64,000 nucleotides of DNA from Arcticibacterium luteifluviistationis (lineage in GTDB: Bacteria > Bacteroidota > Bacteroidia > Cytophagales > Spirosomataceae). The first letter of the stretch is position 1, and each line of letters begins with the position of its first letter. The notes under the pieces are model-generated. The model was not told where the DNA came from. It made no database searches and saw only the letters and a list, made by a program, of their open reading frames with translations. Below, piece after piece: positions 38,056 through 47,091 of the stretch. The position numbers and the translations under genes were made by a program. The stretch lies in the NCBI RefSeq assembly GCF_003258705.1, contig NZ_CP029480.1, forward strand, positions 2,666,001 through 2,730,000, written 5' to 3'.

Positions 38056-39369
38056 TTATTCGTTAACTTTAGTAGGTGTATATAGGCCAATAACACCAGG
38101 AAAGCTATCATTTGTATTTATTTCCACCTCTGGATATAAAAAACGCTGCGGAATATTGGGAGCAACACTACTTTTTACCGGTACACCCACTAAATTATTA
38201 GTTCTTCTTAGGTCATTATATACCTGAGGAGAACCCACCATGGTAATATATTTTTCCTCCAGAATTACCCTTAAAAGCGTATTGCCTCCTATTGAAATCT
38301 CAGGGAAACTAGCGTTATATTTTGTAGCTAATTGACGCCTTACAGCATTAAAAGCCACTTTAGCTGCATCTTCATTACCTAACCTATATTCAGCCTCTGC
38401 CAAAATCAACTTATTCTCATACCAATCAACGATTGGATAAGAAGCATCTTTCGCAAAATATCCACCTTCATTATAATTCAATTCATTACCTGAAAAATAA
38501 TGAGCAGTTCTAGCTTCTTCTCCTGGTGTATACAGAACACGGTCTACCGAAATGTCTGAAAGATTAATGAGTTTTCTTAAATAAGACCTTGTGGCTGTCA
38601 AATAACCTCCACGTTGCTCTATCCCAAACTGATAATAAAGGTTTTCTTGCCCAGAAATATCAGAATGGAATGATAATAGACTGCGGTCATTGGTAGATAT
38701 TCCCAATTTGGCCTCATCACGTGCCGCTGCATAGTTCTTTGTAATTAGATAATACCTCGCTTTTAAAGTATGAGCCACCTCAGCCCAAGTAGCATTATTC
38801 TCTACAAATATTGGACTACCATAAAAGTCACTCACCTTGGCATTCCCTACATTTTCAATCCCAAGGGAAAGTAATTCCTGAGCTGCCTCAAAAACAGCCA
38901 ATTGATTATCAAAAGCTGGATGTGGAAACTCAACAGGTTTTGCACTTTGAGAAAATGGCACATCTCCAAACAAAGCAGCCAAATCAGCTCCCATTACGGC
39001 TTCCACTATCTGAGAAACACCTAACAAACTATTATTACCAGCTTCAATAGCTTTTTCTTGAACAATTCTGGTTTGTGCTATTCCTCCAGCATAATTATTA
39101 CCCCACATTCCATCAAAATCTGATGACTTAACATCATAGACGTTAAAATTGACGAACTGATTACTAAAACCTGTGAATTGGTCAGAAAAAATACCTGTCA
39201 TTCTGGAAGCCTCCCCTTCGGTAATTAGTACCCAAGTAAGGTTGGCTTGTCCAATTATTGATTCACCAGGTGCATCGGTAAAGTTATTCGGGTCAATGTT
39301 TAAACCTTCCGAATACTTCTCACACGAAAAAGTAAATAAACTTAATATTACTGCTATAAATTTCTTCAT
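38056..39369 (-). CDS. SusD/RagB-family outer-membrane lipoprotein
   Basis: 437 residues with a lipoprotein signal ending in FTFSC16. DPNNFTDAPGESIIGQANLT and ADLAALFGDVPFSQSAKPVEFPHPAFDNQLAVFEAA mark the SusD-like_2 branch, and the helical TPR-like body and the ending VILEEKYITMVGSPQVYNDLRRT are typical. It forms the lid of the SusC channel and binds the substrate on the cell surface. It lies 3 nt downstream of susC. No glycoside hydrolase, peptidase or regulator flanks the pair, so the nutrient is unknown; SusD-like_2 proteins often accompany peptide or other non-starch uptake. Confidence 0.92.
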   Translation of the reverse strand: MKKFIAVILSLFTFSCEKYSEGLNIDPNNFTDAPGESIIGQANLTWVLITEGEASRMTGIFSDQFTGFSNQFVNFNVYDVKSSDFDGMWGNNYAGGIAQTRIVQEKAIEAGNNSLLGVSQIVEAVMGADLAALFGDVPFSQSAKPVEFPHPAFDNQLAVFEAAQELLSLGIENVGNAKVSDFYGSPIFVENNATWAEVAHTLKARYYLITKNYAAARDEAKLGISTNDRSLLSFHSDISGQENLYYQFGIEQRGGYLTATRSYLRKLINLSDISVDRVLYTPGEEARTAHYFSGNELNYNEGGYFAKDASYPIVDWYENKLILAEAEYRLGNEDAAKVAFNAVRRQLATKYNASFPEISIGGNTLLRVILEEKYITMVGSPQVYNDLRRTNNLVGVPVKSSVAPNIPQRFLYPEVEINTNDSFPGVIGLYTPTKVNE

Positions 39370-39372
39370 CGC

Positions 39373-42300
39373 TTAAACTCCTAATTTTAATGATATGATA
39401 TAAGAACCTGTCCCAGGGTTGGTAAAGTACTCTAAACCTCTTCCTTTTGAACTACCCGTTAGGTTCACTTCTGGGTCCACATATTGTAATGGCGACCAAA
39501 TAAATAAATTTCTTCCTGAGATAGAGAGTGACGCTCTACTCAACTTAGCTTTCGAAATCAAATTCTGTGGCAAGTCATAAGCAAGTGTAACTTCTCTCAA
39601 TTTTGTCCAGCTGCCATCTACTATAAATGGTTCGGAAACTGTTCCAAAACCTCCTCCAACACCTGTGTACCACTCCGAATCAAGTAAAACATTACCTGCA
39701 CCAAAGTCGGCTACGTTTCCTCTTACCAAAGTTCCTGCTGCCACTATTCTACCATCTACCGTTCTCATTTCAGTTTCTGTAAAAAACTCATTGGCCGTTT
39801 CTGGATGAACACCAAAGTATTTCAAGATACTCTCCGTTCCAGCCCAAATGTCGTTTCCTTGGAATGTTTCAAACTGAAACGACAAGCTCAAACCCTTCCA
39901 GCTGATGTTGGACCCTAATCCTCCTTTCCATTTCGGATTTGGGTCACCAATCACGCCCTCTTCCTCCGCCACTTCTGGAAAGCCGTTAGAGTTTAGAATA
40001 AGATTGCCTCTATCATCTCTAGCCCATTTCCCGCCCCAAAGTGCCGCAAATGGTTCTCCCTCTACTACTCTAGATGATGTTCCAGTAAACCCATTTAAAG
40101 TAACCGATTTCACGCCGCTAAGAGATTCCACCATGTTTTGGTTGGTTGAAAAGTTGGCGTCAATTCGCCATTCGATATCTTTAAATTTGGCAATTCTGAA
40201 ACCCATGTCAACCTCCAAACCTTTATTTGATATTACAGCTGCATTATCCCAAACACTGGTAAAGCCAGTAGATGGAGCTAAATCGACAGCCAAAAGAGCT
40301 TTATCTGTTTTTCTGTTATAATACGTTACTCCAAGTGAAACCTTGTCATTAAAAAAACGAACATCTGTTCCCACTTCATACTCTCTTACTCTTTCAGGCG
40401 TTAAGCCAGGGTTCCCTGAACTTGGACTACGTCCAAAAGGATTACCATAAACAGCTGCCGAGAGGGCGTCACCCCAAGAACTTCCTCTATCAAAAGCTCC
40501 ATACGAAGTTTGGTTAGCGTAAGAGATTGGTTCTATCCCAACCTCTCCATAAGAAGCTCTTACCTTACCAAAGGTTACTAAATTACTCTCAAACTGTTCT
40601 GTAAATACCCAGCCCAAAGATGCACTCGGGTAAAACACTGGAGCTGTTAACGTAGAAGGTAATTCATAACGACCTGTCAATTCAAAATAAAACTGATTTT
40701 TAAACTCTGAGTTTAGCACAGCATACACACCAGACTTTCGTTGCCTTAATCTAGTCAAACTAGGCGTTTCATTAGCGGCTTCTGCATTCCCAAAGGTTCT
40801 TAAGTCTCCCACAAAAGGGTTAGTAAAATTAGTGGAATTCCCACCAAAGCTGGTATAGAACCCATCTTCAAATTGCACTCCAGTAATCCAAGAAAAGTTA
40901 AAATCCGAGTTAACTACATGCGTACCATTCAAGAAAGCATTCACAGAAGTATTTCTTTCTGTGGTCTCGCTTCTTCCGTAAGAACCCTGAAACAAGTCTC
41001 CTGAAGAGTTTACAGGAAACCAAGAATCTCTCGTTTGATTATAATAATCAAAGCCATACCTAGCTGTAAAATTAATGTCCTTCATGATATTCCAGTTAAA
41101 CTCTGGATTGAACAAAAAGCGGTGAAGTTCACTAGGGTTTTCTTGTTGATTAATCACCCATCCTGGATTAGGATAAAAAGGAGCACCTTCTCCTAGGTAA
41201 GTAAGGTTTCTATCATTACCGATATAAGAACGATGAGCATTTTGAGTAGCCGCACCGCCATTATCATAATATGTTCCTATATAATCACTATTGTCAAAAT
41301 CAGCGGGCGTTCTTAGATAACCTAAATAAAAACCATTCAAATTAGACCCTTGTTGAATTCTATTTGACTTTGAATGTGTAACACTTGAATTTACTCTAAT
41401 TTTAATATTCTCAGAAATTTTGGTCTCATTATTAAGTCTAGCTGTGGTTCTTGTATAATCTGAATTAGCCTTTAGAATTCCTTTTTGGTCCCAATTAGAA
41501 AAACTCATGAATGTAGAACCCGAATTACCATTGAAATTTAAGCTCAACGATTTGTTCCAAGTAAAACCGGTTTGAAAAACTTGGTCTCTGTTTGACTCAG
41601 AAAATGTTTCATTAGAGTTCTTAGTCAGGATTGGATAATACACAGAACCGTCCGCAGCTTCAAAACGCTTATTGCCTACTCTAACATCATCTTCTCCACC
41701 TACTCTATCCCTTATTCTATCTCCCCAAGATAATCTTGAAGTCGGGTTCCATATATATGTATAAGCATCACTTGCTCTTCCTGTTTCGTGCAATAAAGGA
41801 TTCCCTTGACCAAATTTCTCTTGTCTTTCAAACTCTCTATTGATTACATCAAAGCTAGTCATGTTAGTAAAATCTACGCTAACCTTTTTCCCTCTCGGGT
41901 TTCCTCTTTTTGTTTGAATTACAATTACTCCATTTGCAGCTCCGGTACCCCAAACTGCTGCAGCTGCCGCTCCTTTTAATACTGTCACATTGGCGATATC
42001 GTCAGGGTTAATATCATTTAACCTCGACTGACCTACTACGCCGTCTATTCCGCCGCCTGAGCTGCTATTTGAAATAGGAACACCATCTAAAATAATTAAA
42101 GGAGAAGAACTACCAGAAATCGTATTTTGACCTCTTATTTGAATATAAGCCCCTGCTCCTGGATCACCCGAGTTTCTCACAATAGTAAGTCCTGAAGTTT
42201 TTCCTGAAAGACCTTGAATCACCCCTGATTCACCTGATCTTTTTATGGCCTCAGCATCTATCAAGGTAGATGAACTTAAGTCGTCATCTTTTTTCCGTTC

Positions 42301-42630
42301 CAAACCAAGAGCAGTCAAAACTACCACCTCGTTTAATTGATTAGCCTGCTCATTAAGAATTACATTAATTATGCTTTGATTCTCTACCAAAACTTCCTTT
42401 TTCTCCATTCCAATAAAAGAGAATACTAGGCTTTCCCCTTTACTCGCCATAATTTGATACTTACCTTCAGCATCAGTTTGTGTACCCGTAAGGGAACCTT
42501 TTACCTGCACCGTAACACCTGGCAAGCCAAACTCATCTCCTTCTCCTTGAACAGTCCCTGAAACCTTTGTTTGCCCATATAGTTGGCAAAACGGTAGAAC
42601 CAAAAAGCTTAGTAAAAGTTTATAATTCAT
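39373..42630 (-). CDS. SusC/RagA-family TonB-linked outer-membrane transporter
   Basis: 1085 residues: a signal peptide (to about 19), a carboxypeptidase-D regulatory-like domain (about 23-95, KVSGTVQGEGDEFGLPGVTVQVKGS), the plug domain (about 110-240, with IQIRGQNTISGSSSPLIILDGVPI) and a 22-strand barrel ending in GTGSYIISLKLGV. The LEVDMGFR and RASYGEVGIEP-type strands are standard for SusC. It takes up oligomers in a TonB-dependent way with the SusD partner encoded 3 nt downstream. Frame and length are intact. No anti-sigma/ECF pair is nearby, so its regulation is not obvious. Confidence 0.94.
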   Translation of the reverse strand: MNYKLLLSFLVLPFCQLYGQTKVSGTVQGEGDEFGLPGVTVQVKGSLTGTQTDAEGKYQIMASKGESLVFSFIGMEKKEVLVENQSIINVILNEQANQLNEVVVLTALGLERKKDDDLSSSTLIDAEAIKRSGESGVIQGLSGKTSGLTIVRNSGDPGAGAYIQIRGQNTISGSSSPLIILDGVPISNSSSGGGIDGVVGQSRLNDINPDDIANVTVLKGAAAAAVWGTGAANGVIVIQTKRGNPRGKKVSVDFTNMTSFDVINREFERQEKFGQGNPLLHETGRASDAYTYIWNPTSRLSWGDRIRDRVGGEDDVRVGNKRFEAADGSVYYPILTKNSNETFSESNRDQVFQTGFTWNKSLSLNFNGNSGSTFMSFSNWDQKGILKANSDYTRTTARLNNETKISENIKIRVNSSVTHSKSNRIQQGSNLNGFYLGYLRTPADFDNSDYIGTYYDNGGAATQNAHRSYIGNDRNLTYLGEGAPFYPNPGWVINQQENPSELHRFLFNPEFNWNIMKDINFTARYGFDYYNQTRDSWFPVNSSGDLFQGSYGRSETTERNTSVNAFLNGTHVVNSDFNFSWITGVQFEDGFYTSFGGNSTNFTNPFVGDLRTFGNAEAANETPSLTRLRQRKSGVYAVLNSEFKNQFYFELTGRYELPSTLTAPVFYPSASLGWVFTEQFESNLVTFGKVRASYGEVGIEPISYANQTSYGAFDRGSSWGDALSAAVYGNPFGRSPSSGNPGLTPERVREYEVGTDVRFFNDKVSLGVTYYNRKTDKALLAVDLAPSTGFTSVWDNAAVISNKGLEVDMGFRIAKFKDIEWRIDANFSTNQNMVESLSGVKSVTLNGFTGTSSRVVEGEPFAALWGGKWARDDRGNLILNSNGFPEVAEEEGVIGDPNPKWKGGLGSNISWKGLSLSFQFETFQGNDIWAGTESILKYFGVHPETANEFFTETEMRTVDGRIVAAGTLVRGNVADFGAGNVLLDSEWYTGVGGGFGTVSEPFIVDGSWTKLREVTLAYDLPQNLISKAKLSRASLSISGRNLFIWSPLQYVDPEVNLTGSSKGRGLEYFTNPGTGSYIISLKLGV

Positions 42631-42776
42631 AGTTTATAGTTAGTAAATAGTCCTTAAAAGTACGTAGGAGTGTTAAAAAAAGCTGTATCCACTTCTACCT
42701 TTTTTGAAATTAGCTTTTCCTAATAGCTTTTTTGTTCCCCTTTTCAACCTTTCGCACAATAATTAGGTTGTATAGA

Positions 42777-42791
42777 CTGACATTCTGTCAG
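42777..42791. promoter_or_regulatory. Perfect palindrome in the miaB promoter
   Basis: CTGACA-TTC-TGTCAG, 6-bp perfect arms, placed between the expected -33 and the -7 element of miaB (8 nt upstream of the latter). The position is that of an operator. The TGACA/TGTCA half-sites recur upstream of groES. Confidence 0.5.
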
Positions 42792-42798
42792 CTGTTTG

Positions 42799-42806
42799 TA
42801 TCTTTG
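42799..42806 (+). promoter_or_regulatory. -7 element of the miaB promoter
   Basis: TATCTTTG, a perfect TAnnTTTG, 27 nt upstream of the miaB start. The -33 position falls at CTGAC, within the palindrome, and is a weak match. Confidence 0.6.
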
Positions 42807-42832
42807 TATTTGAATTTGGAACAGAAGGATAA

Positions 42833-44272
42833 ATGGAAGATTTAAAAGGTAAAATGAAGGAGCTCTCTGCTGAAGAAAAGGCTGATTTAGATCAGGCTAG
42901 AATTACTGCGGATGAAGAAACTGTAGGGACTAAAAAGCTCTTTATAGAAAGTTATGGCTGTGCCATGAACTTTGCAGACAGCGAAGTAGTAACCTCTATC
43001 TTAAGAGATGAAGGATACTCTACCACGTCAAAAGAATACGAAGCATCTTTAATTTTATTAAACACATGCTCCATTAGAGATAATGCAGAGCAAAAAGTAA
43101 GAAAAAGACTTGCTCTTATAAATGCGAGAAATAAAGGCCGCAAGGGAGTAAAAGTGGGTGTTTTGGGCTGTATGGCTGAAAGGTTAAAAACACAATTACT
43201 TGAAGAAGAAAAAATAGTGGATATGGTGGTAGGTCCTGATGCCTATCGTGATTTGCCTAATTTAATTAAAGAGGTAGAGGGTGGTCAAAAAGCCGTCAAT
43301 GTCTTCTTATCTAGAGAAGAAACCTATGCCGACATCACTCCTGTTAGACTTGGCTCCAATGGCGTTACTGCCTTTGTATCCATTATGCGTGGCTGTGATA
43401 ATATGTGCAGCTTCTGTGTAGTACCATATACTAGAGGACGAGAAAGAAGCCGAAGTGCCAGCACTATTGTGGCAGAAGCCCAGGACCTTTTTGACAAAGG
43501 ATACCGTGAAGTAACCCTATTAGGTCAAAATGTAGATTCTTATAAATGGAAAAATGAGGCCGGTGAAATAGAAACGAACTTTGCCCAGTTATTGGCATTG
43601 GTGGCAGATATTAACCCATTATTAAGAGTACGATTCTCTACCTCGCATCCAAAAGACATTACAGATGAGGTTTTACATACTATAAAGAAGTATGAAAACG
43701 TGTGTAACTATATCCATTTGCCAGCTCAAAGTGGTAGCAACAGGATATTAGAGTTAATGAACAGAACTTATACCAGGGAGTGGTACATTAATAGAATTGA
43801 TAAAATTCGTGAAATTCTAGGCGAAGATTGCGGTATTTCTCATGATATGATTGCTGGCTTTTGTACAGAAACGGAAGAAGACCATCAAGAAACATTGAGC
43901 CTAATGGATTATGTCAAATATGACTATGGCTACATGTATTATTATTCTGAAAGGCCTGGTACACCGGCGGCCAAAAAATTTGAAGACGACGTTACCCTTG
44001 AAATTAAGAAAAAGAGACTTGACGATATTATTCAAAAACAACGCGGACACGCTCTAGAGAGGAATAACCTTTCCATAGGCACTATTAAAAAAGTTTTAAT
44101 AGAAGGTGTCAGTAAGCGTTCTGATGACTTTTTGCAAGGCCGAACAGATGACAACAAAATGGTTATTATACCAAAAGACAAGCACAAAAAAGGTGATTAT
44201 GTACAGGTTAAAATAACAGAGTGCACTTCTGCCACATTAAAAGGCATAGCACTCGCTGAAGAACTAGCTTAA
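42833..44272 (+). CDS. miaB: tRNA-2-methylthio-N6-dimethylallyladenosine synthase
   Basis: 479 residues. The N-terminal methylthiotransferase domain carries the auxiliary-cluster cysteines Cys43, Cys79 and Cys113; the radical-SAM cluster is C188-DNM-C192-SF-C195; and a C-terminal TRAM domain (about 405-475) binds t[18 protein letters not shown] and [26 protein letters not shown] are MiaB-type. It adds the methylthio group to i6A37 of tRNAs. It is the first gene of the run miaB - sigma54 activator - lptE - orphan gene, with 2 nt to the next start. Confidence 0.96.
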   Translation: MEDLKGKMKELSAEEKADLDQARITADEETVGTKKLFIESYGCAMNFADSEVVTSILRDEGYSTTSKEYEASLILLNTCSIRDNAEQKVRKRLALINARNKGRKGVKVGVLGCMAERLKTQLLEEEKIVDMVVGPDAYRDLPNLIKEVEGGQKAVNVFLSREETYADITPVRLGSNGVTAFVSIMRGCDNMCSFCVVPYTRGRERSRSASTIVAEAQDLFDKGYREVTLLGQNVDSYKWKNEAGEIETNFAQLLALVADINPLLRVRFSTSHPKDITDEVLHTIKKYENVCNYIHLPAQSGSNRILELMNRTYTREWYINRIDKIREILGEDCGISHDMIAGFCTETEEDHQETLSLMDYVKYDYGYMYYYSERPGTPAAKKFEDDVTLEIKKKRLDDIIQKQRGHALERNNLSIGTIKKVLIEGVSKRSDDFLQGRTDDNKMVIIPKDKHKKGDYVQVKITECTSATLKGIALAEELA

Positions 44273-44274
44273 AT

Positions 44275-45576
44275 ATGACTAACAGTACAGAAATACAAGC
44301 TGTTAAAAACAGATTTGGAATTATAGGGAATGCCGCTCCACTTAACTATGCCCTGAATATTGCGATTCAGGTGGCCCCTACTGACTTAACGGTTTTGATT
44401 AGTGGAGAAAGTGGAAGTGGTAAAGAGTCTTTTTCCAAAATTATTCATGGCCTAAGCCCAAGAAAACATGGGCCTTTTATAGCTATAAACTGTGGTGCCA
44501 TTCCGGAAGGCACCATTGACTCAGAACTTTTTGGTCATACCAAAGGAGCCTTCACAGGAGCTTTAGATGATAGGAAAGGTTACTTTGAAACTACAGATTC
44601 AGGCACCATATTTCTTGATGAAATAGGAGAAATGCCACTGGGTACGCAGTCTAGGCTTTTAAGAGTTTTAGAAAATGGCGAGTTTATTCAAGTAGGTTCT
44701 TCCAAAGTCAAAAAGACAAATGTACGTGTGGTGGCCGCTACTAATGTCAATTTAATAGAAGCAGTAGATAGAGGTAAATTTAGAGAAGACCTTTATTACA
44801 GGCTTAATACAGTTCCCATTTCGGTACCTCCTTTGCGTGACAGAGGTTTTGACATGGAATTACTTTTCATAAAGTTTACTTCTGACTTTGCCGAAAAAAA
44901 TAGAAGCGAGCCTGTAGAATTAACAGAAGCCGCTAGAAAGGTGCTCACCTCTTTTCGGTTTCCAGGTAATATCCGTCAATTAAAGAACATTGCGGAGCAA
45001 ATAACACTTTTGGAACCTTCTCGCGTTGTAAATGCAGAGGCCTTAGAAAAATACATTCCAAAAAATCAATCTAGTCGTTTACCTGCCTTAATTAGGCAAT
45101 TTGGAGGTCAAGATAGCAGCGACATCTCAGAAAGAGAAATACTATATAAAGTACTTTTTGACATGCGTAAAGACGTTACTGAGCTTAAAAAATTGGTTTT
45201 AGGAATGCTAAAAGGTGGGCACGTGAGCGATGAATTTGTTCACGAAAACTCCCGACTATTCCAAGACCTTCAGAGTGATGGCTCCGGCCTATCTTCTGAA
45301 ATAGATGAAGAAAATTCTTACCCAATTTATACTAAGGAAGACGATAAAACCGTAGTCACTATTGACAACCTTCAAGGGAAGCGTGATAATGTGGAAGACA
45401 TTACTCACGAAATGGAAGAGGAGTCGCTTTCTTTAGAAAAAAATGAGAACGAAATGATTTTAAAGGCATTACGTAAAAATAATTTCAAAAGGAAATACGC
45501 TGCCATGGATCTAGGTATTTCTGAAAGAACACTTTATCGTAAAATAAAACAGTATGATATTGAGGATGAAAAATAG
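44275..45576 (+). CDS. Sigma54-dependent transcriptional activator (enhancer-binding protein)
   Basis: 433 residues. There is almost no N-terminal sensory domain: the AAA+ core starts at about residue 12, with Walker A GESGSGKE (44-51), the sigma54-contact loop GAFTGA (91-96), Walker B GTIFLDEIGEM (110-120) and the arginine-finger region FREDLYYRLNT. A hydrophilic linker (about 265-390) leads to a Fis-type helix-turn-helix (about 397-430, KRKYAAMDLGISERTLYRKIKQY). It should hydrolyse ATP to open sigma54 promoters, with control by the linker or by expression level rather than phosphorylation. Its targets are not known; see the groES upstream region. Confidence 0.93.
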   Translation: MTNSTEIQAVKNRFGIIGNAAPLNYALNIAIQVAPTDLTVLISGESGSGKESFSKIIHGLSPRKHGPFIAINCGAIPEGTIDSELFGHTKGAFTGALDDRKGYFETTDSGTIFLDEIGEMPLGTQSRLLRVLENGEFIQVGSSKVKKTNVRVVAATNVNLIEAVDRGKFREDLYYRLNTVPISVPPLRDRGFDMELLFIKFTSDFAEKNRSEPVELTEAARKVLTSFRFPGNIRQLKNIAEQITLLEPSRVVNAEALEKYIPKNQSSRLPALIRQFGGQDSSDISEREILYKVLFDMRKDVTELKKLVLGMLKGGHVSDEFVHENSRLFQDLQSDGSGLSSEIDEENSYPIYTKEDDKTVVTIDNLQGKRDNVEDITHEMEEESLSLEKNENEMILKALRKNNFKRKYAAMDLGISERTLYRKIKQYDIEDEK

Positions 45577-46099
45577 CAAAGCTAAAGTGTCAAAACTGTC
45601 AATGCCAAATATTAGTTTAATCTTTCTTTTCGCTTTTTGTTTGCAAAGCTGTGGGATCTACTCTTTCACTGGAACCTCTTTATCTCCTGATTTAGAAACT
45701 ATAACTATTCAAAATTTCGGTGTTGCTACGGCGGGTGGGCCTCAAAATCTAGCCATCGATTTCAACGAGGCATTAAAAGAATATTATCAGCGAAACACCA
45801 ATCTCAAATTAGTCCCTAACGATGGAGATTTATTTTTGGCTGGCTCCATTATTACTTATGAAATGACACCTGTAGCCACAAGTGCTAGTGACCAGGCCGC
45901 CTCAAATAGGCTTACAGTTTCGGTGGAAGTTACTTTTCAAAACACGCAAAACGAAGATGATAGTTTTGACAAAGAGTTTTCGTTTTATCAGGATTTTCCG
46001 CAGGAACAGTCACTTACTGATGTAGAGAAACGTCTTGTACCTACTATTATAGACCAACTCGTTCTTAACATATTTAATGACACGGCGGCACAATGGTAA
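45554..46099 (+). CDS. lptE: LptE-family LPS-assembly lipoprotein
   Basis: 181 residues with a lipobox LQSC33 after a hydrophobic stretch (SLIFLFAFC). YSFTGTSLSPDLETITIQNF and the FNEALKEYYQRNTNLKLVPNDGDLFLAGSIITYE strand-helix order match the Bacteroidota LptE family, the plug partner of LptD that places LPS in the outer leaflet. The ATG at 45554 overlaps the end of the activator gene; a second ATG at 45566, overlapping that gene's stop, is an equally good start and gives a shorter n-region. It is likely translated by coupling. Confidence 0.88.
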   Translation: MILRMKNSKAKVSKLSMPNISLIFLFAFCLQSCGIYSFTGTSLSPDLETITIQNFGVATAGGPQNLAIDFNEALKEYYQRNTNLKLVPNDGDLFLAGSIITYEMTPVATSASDQAASNRLTVSVEVTFQNTQNEDDSFDKEFSFYQDFPQEQSLTDVEKRLVPTIIDQLVLNIFNDTAAQW

Positions 46100-46428
46100 A
46101 CAGTAACGAGATAGAATTCCTCATAAATCTGTGCCAAAATCCTGAAAAGGCTACGCCACTAGATTTTGAAAAACTGGCTGAGTTACTAGACCAGCATCCT
46201 GATTTTGATCTCTTAAGGAAGGCATTCATTTTAGTCGGTGAACAATTTGGAGCTAGTGGTCAAAACTTTGAAAAAGAAAAAGCAATCTGGAATACAAAAA
46301 AAGCTTTTTACGAACCAGCTCCTATAAAACCGAAATCAGTGAATAGAGAAAGGCTTGACACCTACTCTATAGAAGAAAAAATCAACTTGTTTATACAGAA
46401 TTATCAAGCTGTATATTCACCATCTTAA
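46093..46428 (+). CDS. Small conserved-looking protein of unknown function
   Basis: 111 residues, acidic and helical at the start (LDFEKLAELLDQHPDFDLLRKAFILVGEQFG) with a Pro/Lys-rich middle (YEPAPIKPKSVNRERL) and a final helix. No signal, membrane segment or known motif. It overlaps lptE by 7 nt, so the two are coupled, and the codon texture is that of its neighbours, which argues for a real gene. The position between lptE and secG hints at an envelope-linked role but nothing in the sequence shows it. Confidence 0.7.
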   Translation: MVNSNEIEFLINLCQNPEKATPLDFEKLAELLDQHPDFDLLRKAFILVGEQFGASGQNFEKEKAIWNTKKAFYEPAPIKPKSVNRERLDTYSIEEKINLFIQNYQAVYSPS

Positions 46429-46531
46429 ACCATTTCACATAAATATGACTCAGGTGTAATGCTTTTGTGAGAAAAAAGTATTTATTTTGCAGCCAGTTTT
46501 AGAAAAACGAGAACTATAATTTTACGAATTC

Positions 46532-46891
46532 ATGATAAATACAATCTTAATATTAATGGTCATTGCAGCTTTATTGCTGATAGTGGTAATTTTAGTTCAA
46601 AACCCAAAAGGTGGTGGATTATCAAGTGAGTTTGGTGGCGGTGCTACTTCTCAGATGTTTGGTGTTCAAAAAACCGGTGATATCTTAGAAAAACTAACTT
46701 GGGGTTTCTTCACTTTTATAATTGTGGGGTCACTTTTTACAGGTTTGTATTTGAAAAATGCTCAAAGCTCAACAGGCAATAGTTTATTGGATGTAGAAAG
46801 TTCGCAAGCTGCTCCAGCTACGGCTCCTTCTTTACCTAGTACTTCTCCTGCTCCAGGCTTAACAGCTCCAATAGAAGTTCCGGCTGAATAG
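46532..46891 (+). CDS. secG: Preprotein translocase subunit SecG
   Basis: 119 residues: two membrane segments (about 5-22 and 53-73) joined by the SecG loop NPKGGGLSSEFGGGATSQMFGVQ, which is diagnostic. The C-terminal tail (about 75-119) is Ser/Ala/Pro-rich and low in complexity, longer than in E. coli but common in this phylum. SecG assists SecYE in protein export. It has a strong terminator 21 nt after its stop. Confidence 0.95.
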   Translation: MINTILILMVIAALLLIVVILVQNPKGGGLSSEFGGGATSQMFGVQKTGDILEKLTWGFFTFIIVGSLFTGLYLKNAQSSTGNSLLDVESSQAAPATAPSLPSTSPAPGLTAPIEVPAE

Positions 46892-46911
46892 TCAAACAAA
46901 AATATTTCATG

Positions 46912-46944
46912 AATAGCCCAAGTTACACTTGGGCTATTTTTTTT
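46912..46944 (+). terminator. Terminator of secG
   Basis: AATAGCCCAAG - TTACA - CTTGGGCTATT, a perfect 11-bp stem, followed by a T-run. Strong, and it separates secG from the groESL control region. Confidence 0.93.
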
Positions 46945-46973
46945 GTCATATCTCTACTCAAAATATGACAAAA
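46941..46973. promoter_or_regulatory. Long palindrome upstream of groES, candidate activator site
   Basis: TTTTGTCATAT, 11-nt spacer, ATATGACAAAA: perfect 11-bp arms. It touches the T-tract of the secG terminator but is a separate structure. Its centre is about 120 nt upstream of the -24-like element at 47076, the usual distance for a sigma54 enhancer site. Confidence 0.5.
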
Positions 46974-47075
46974 TAGCATGACGTAAGCTCATCAAAAGAA
47001 AGGCTGTCAGGTCAATTTTAACAAAGAAAGTACCCAACCTGAAAAAATGGCAGGAATATACACCTTTGTCACCCT

Positions 47076-47091
47076 TTGGCAGATAGTTTGT
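47076..47091 (+). promoter_or_regulatory. Candidate sigma54-type (-24/-12) promoter of groESL
   Basis: TTGGCA, 6 nt, TTGT: the -24 GG and -12 TG are 10 nt apart as sigma54 requires, with T in place of the last C of the -12 TTGC. A TAGTTTG inside the same stretch (47084-47090) is one base short of a housekeeping -7 element, so either sigma factor could use it. No CIRCE/HrcA inverted repeat is present. Confidence 0.4.
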
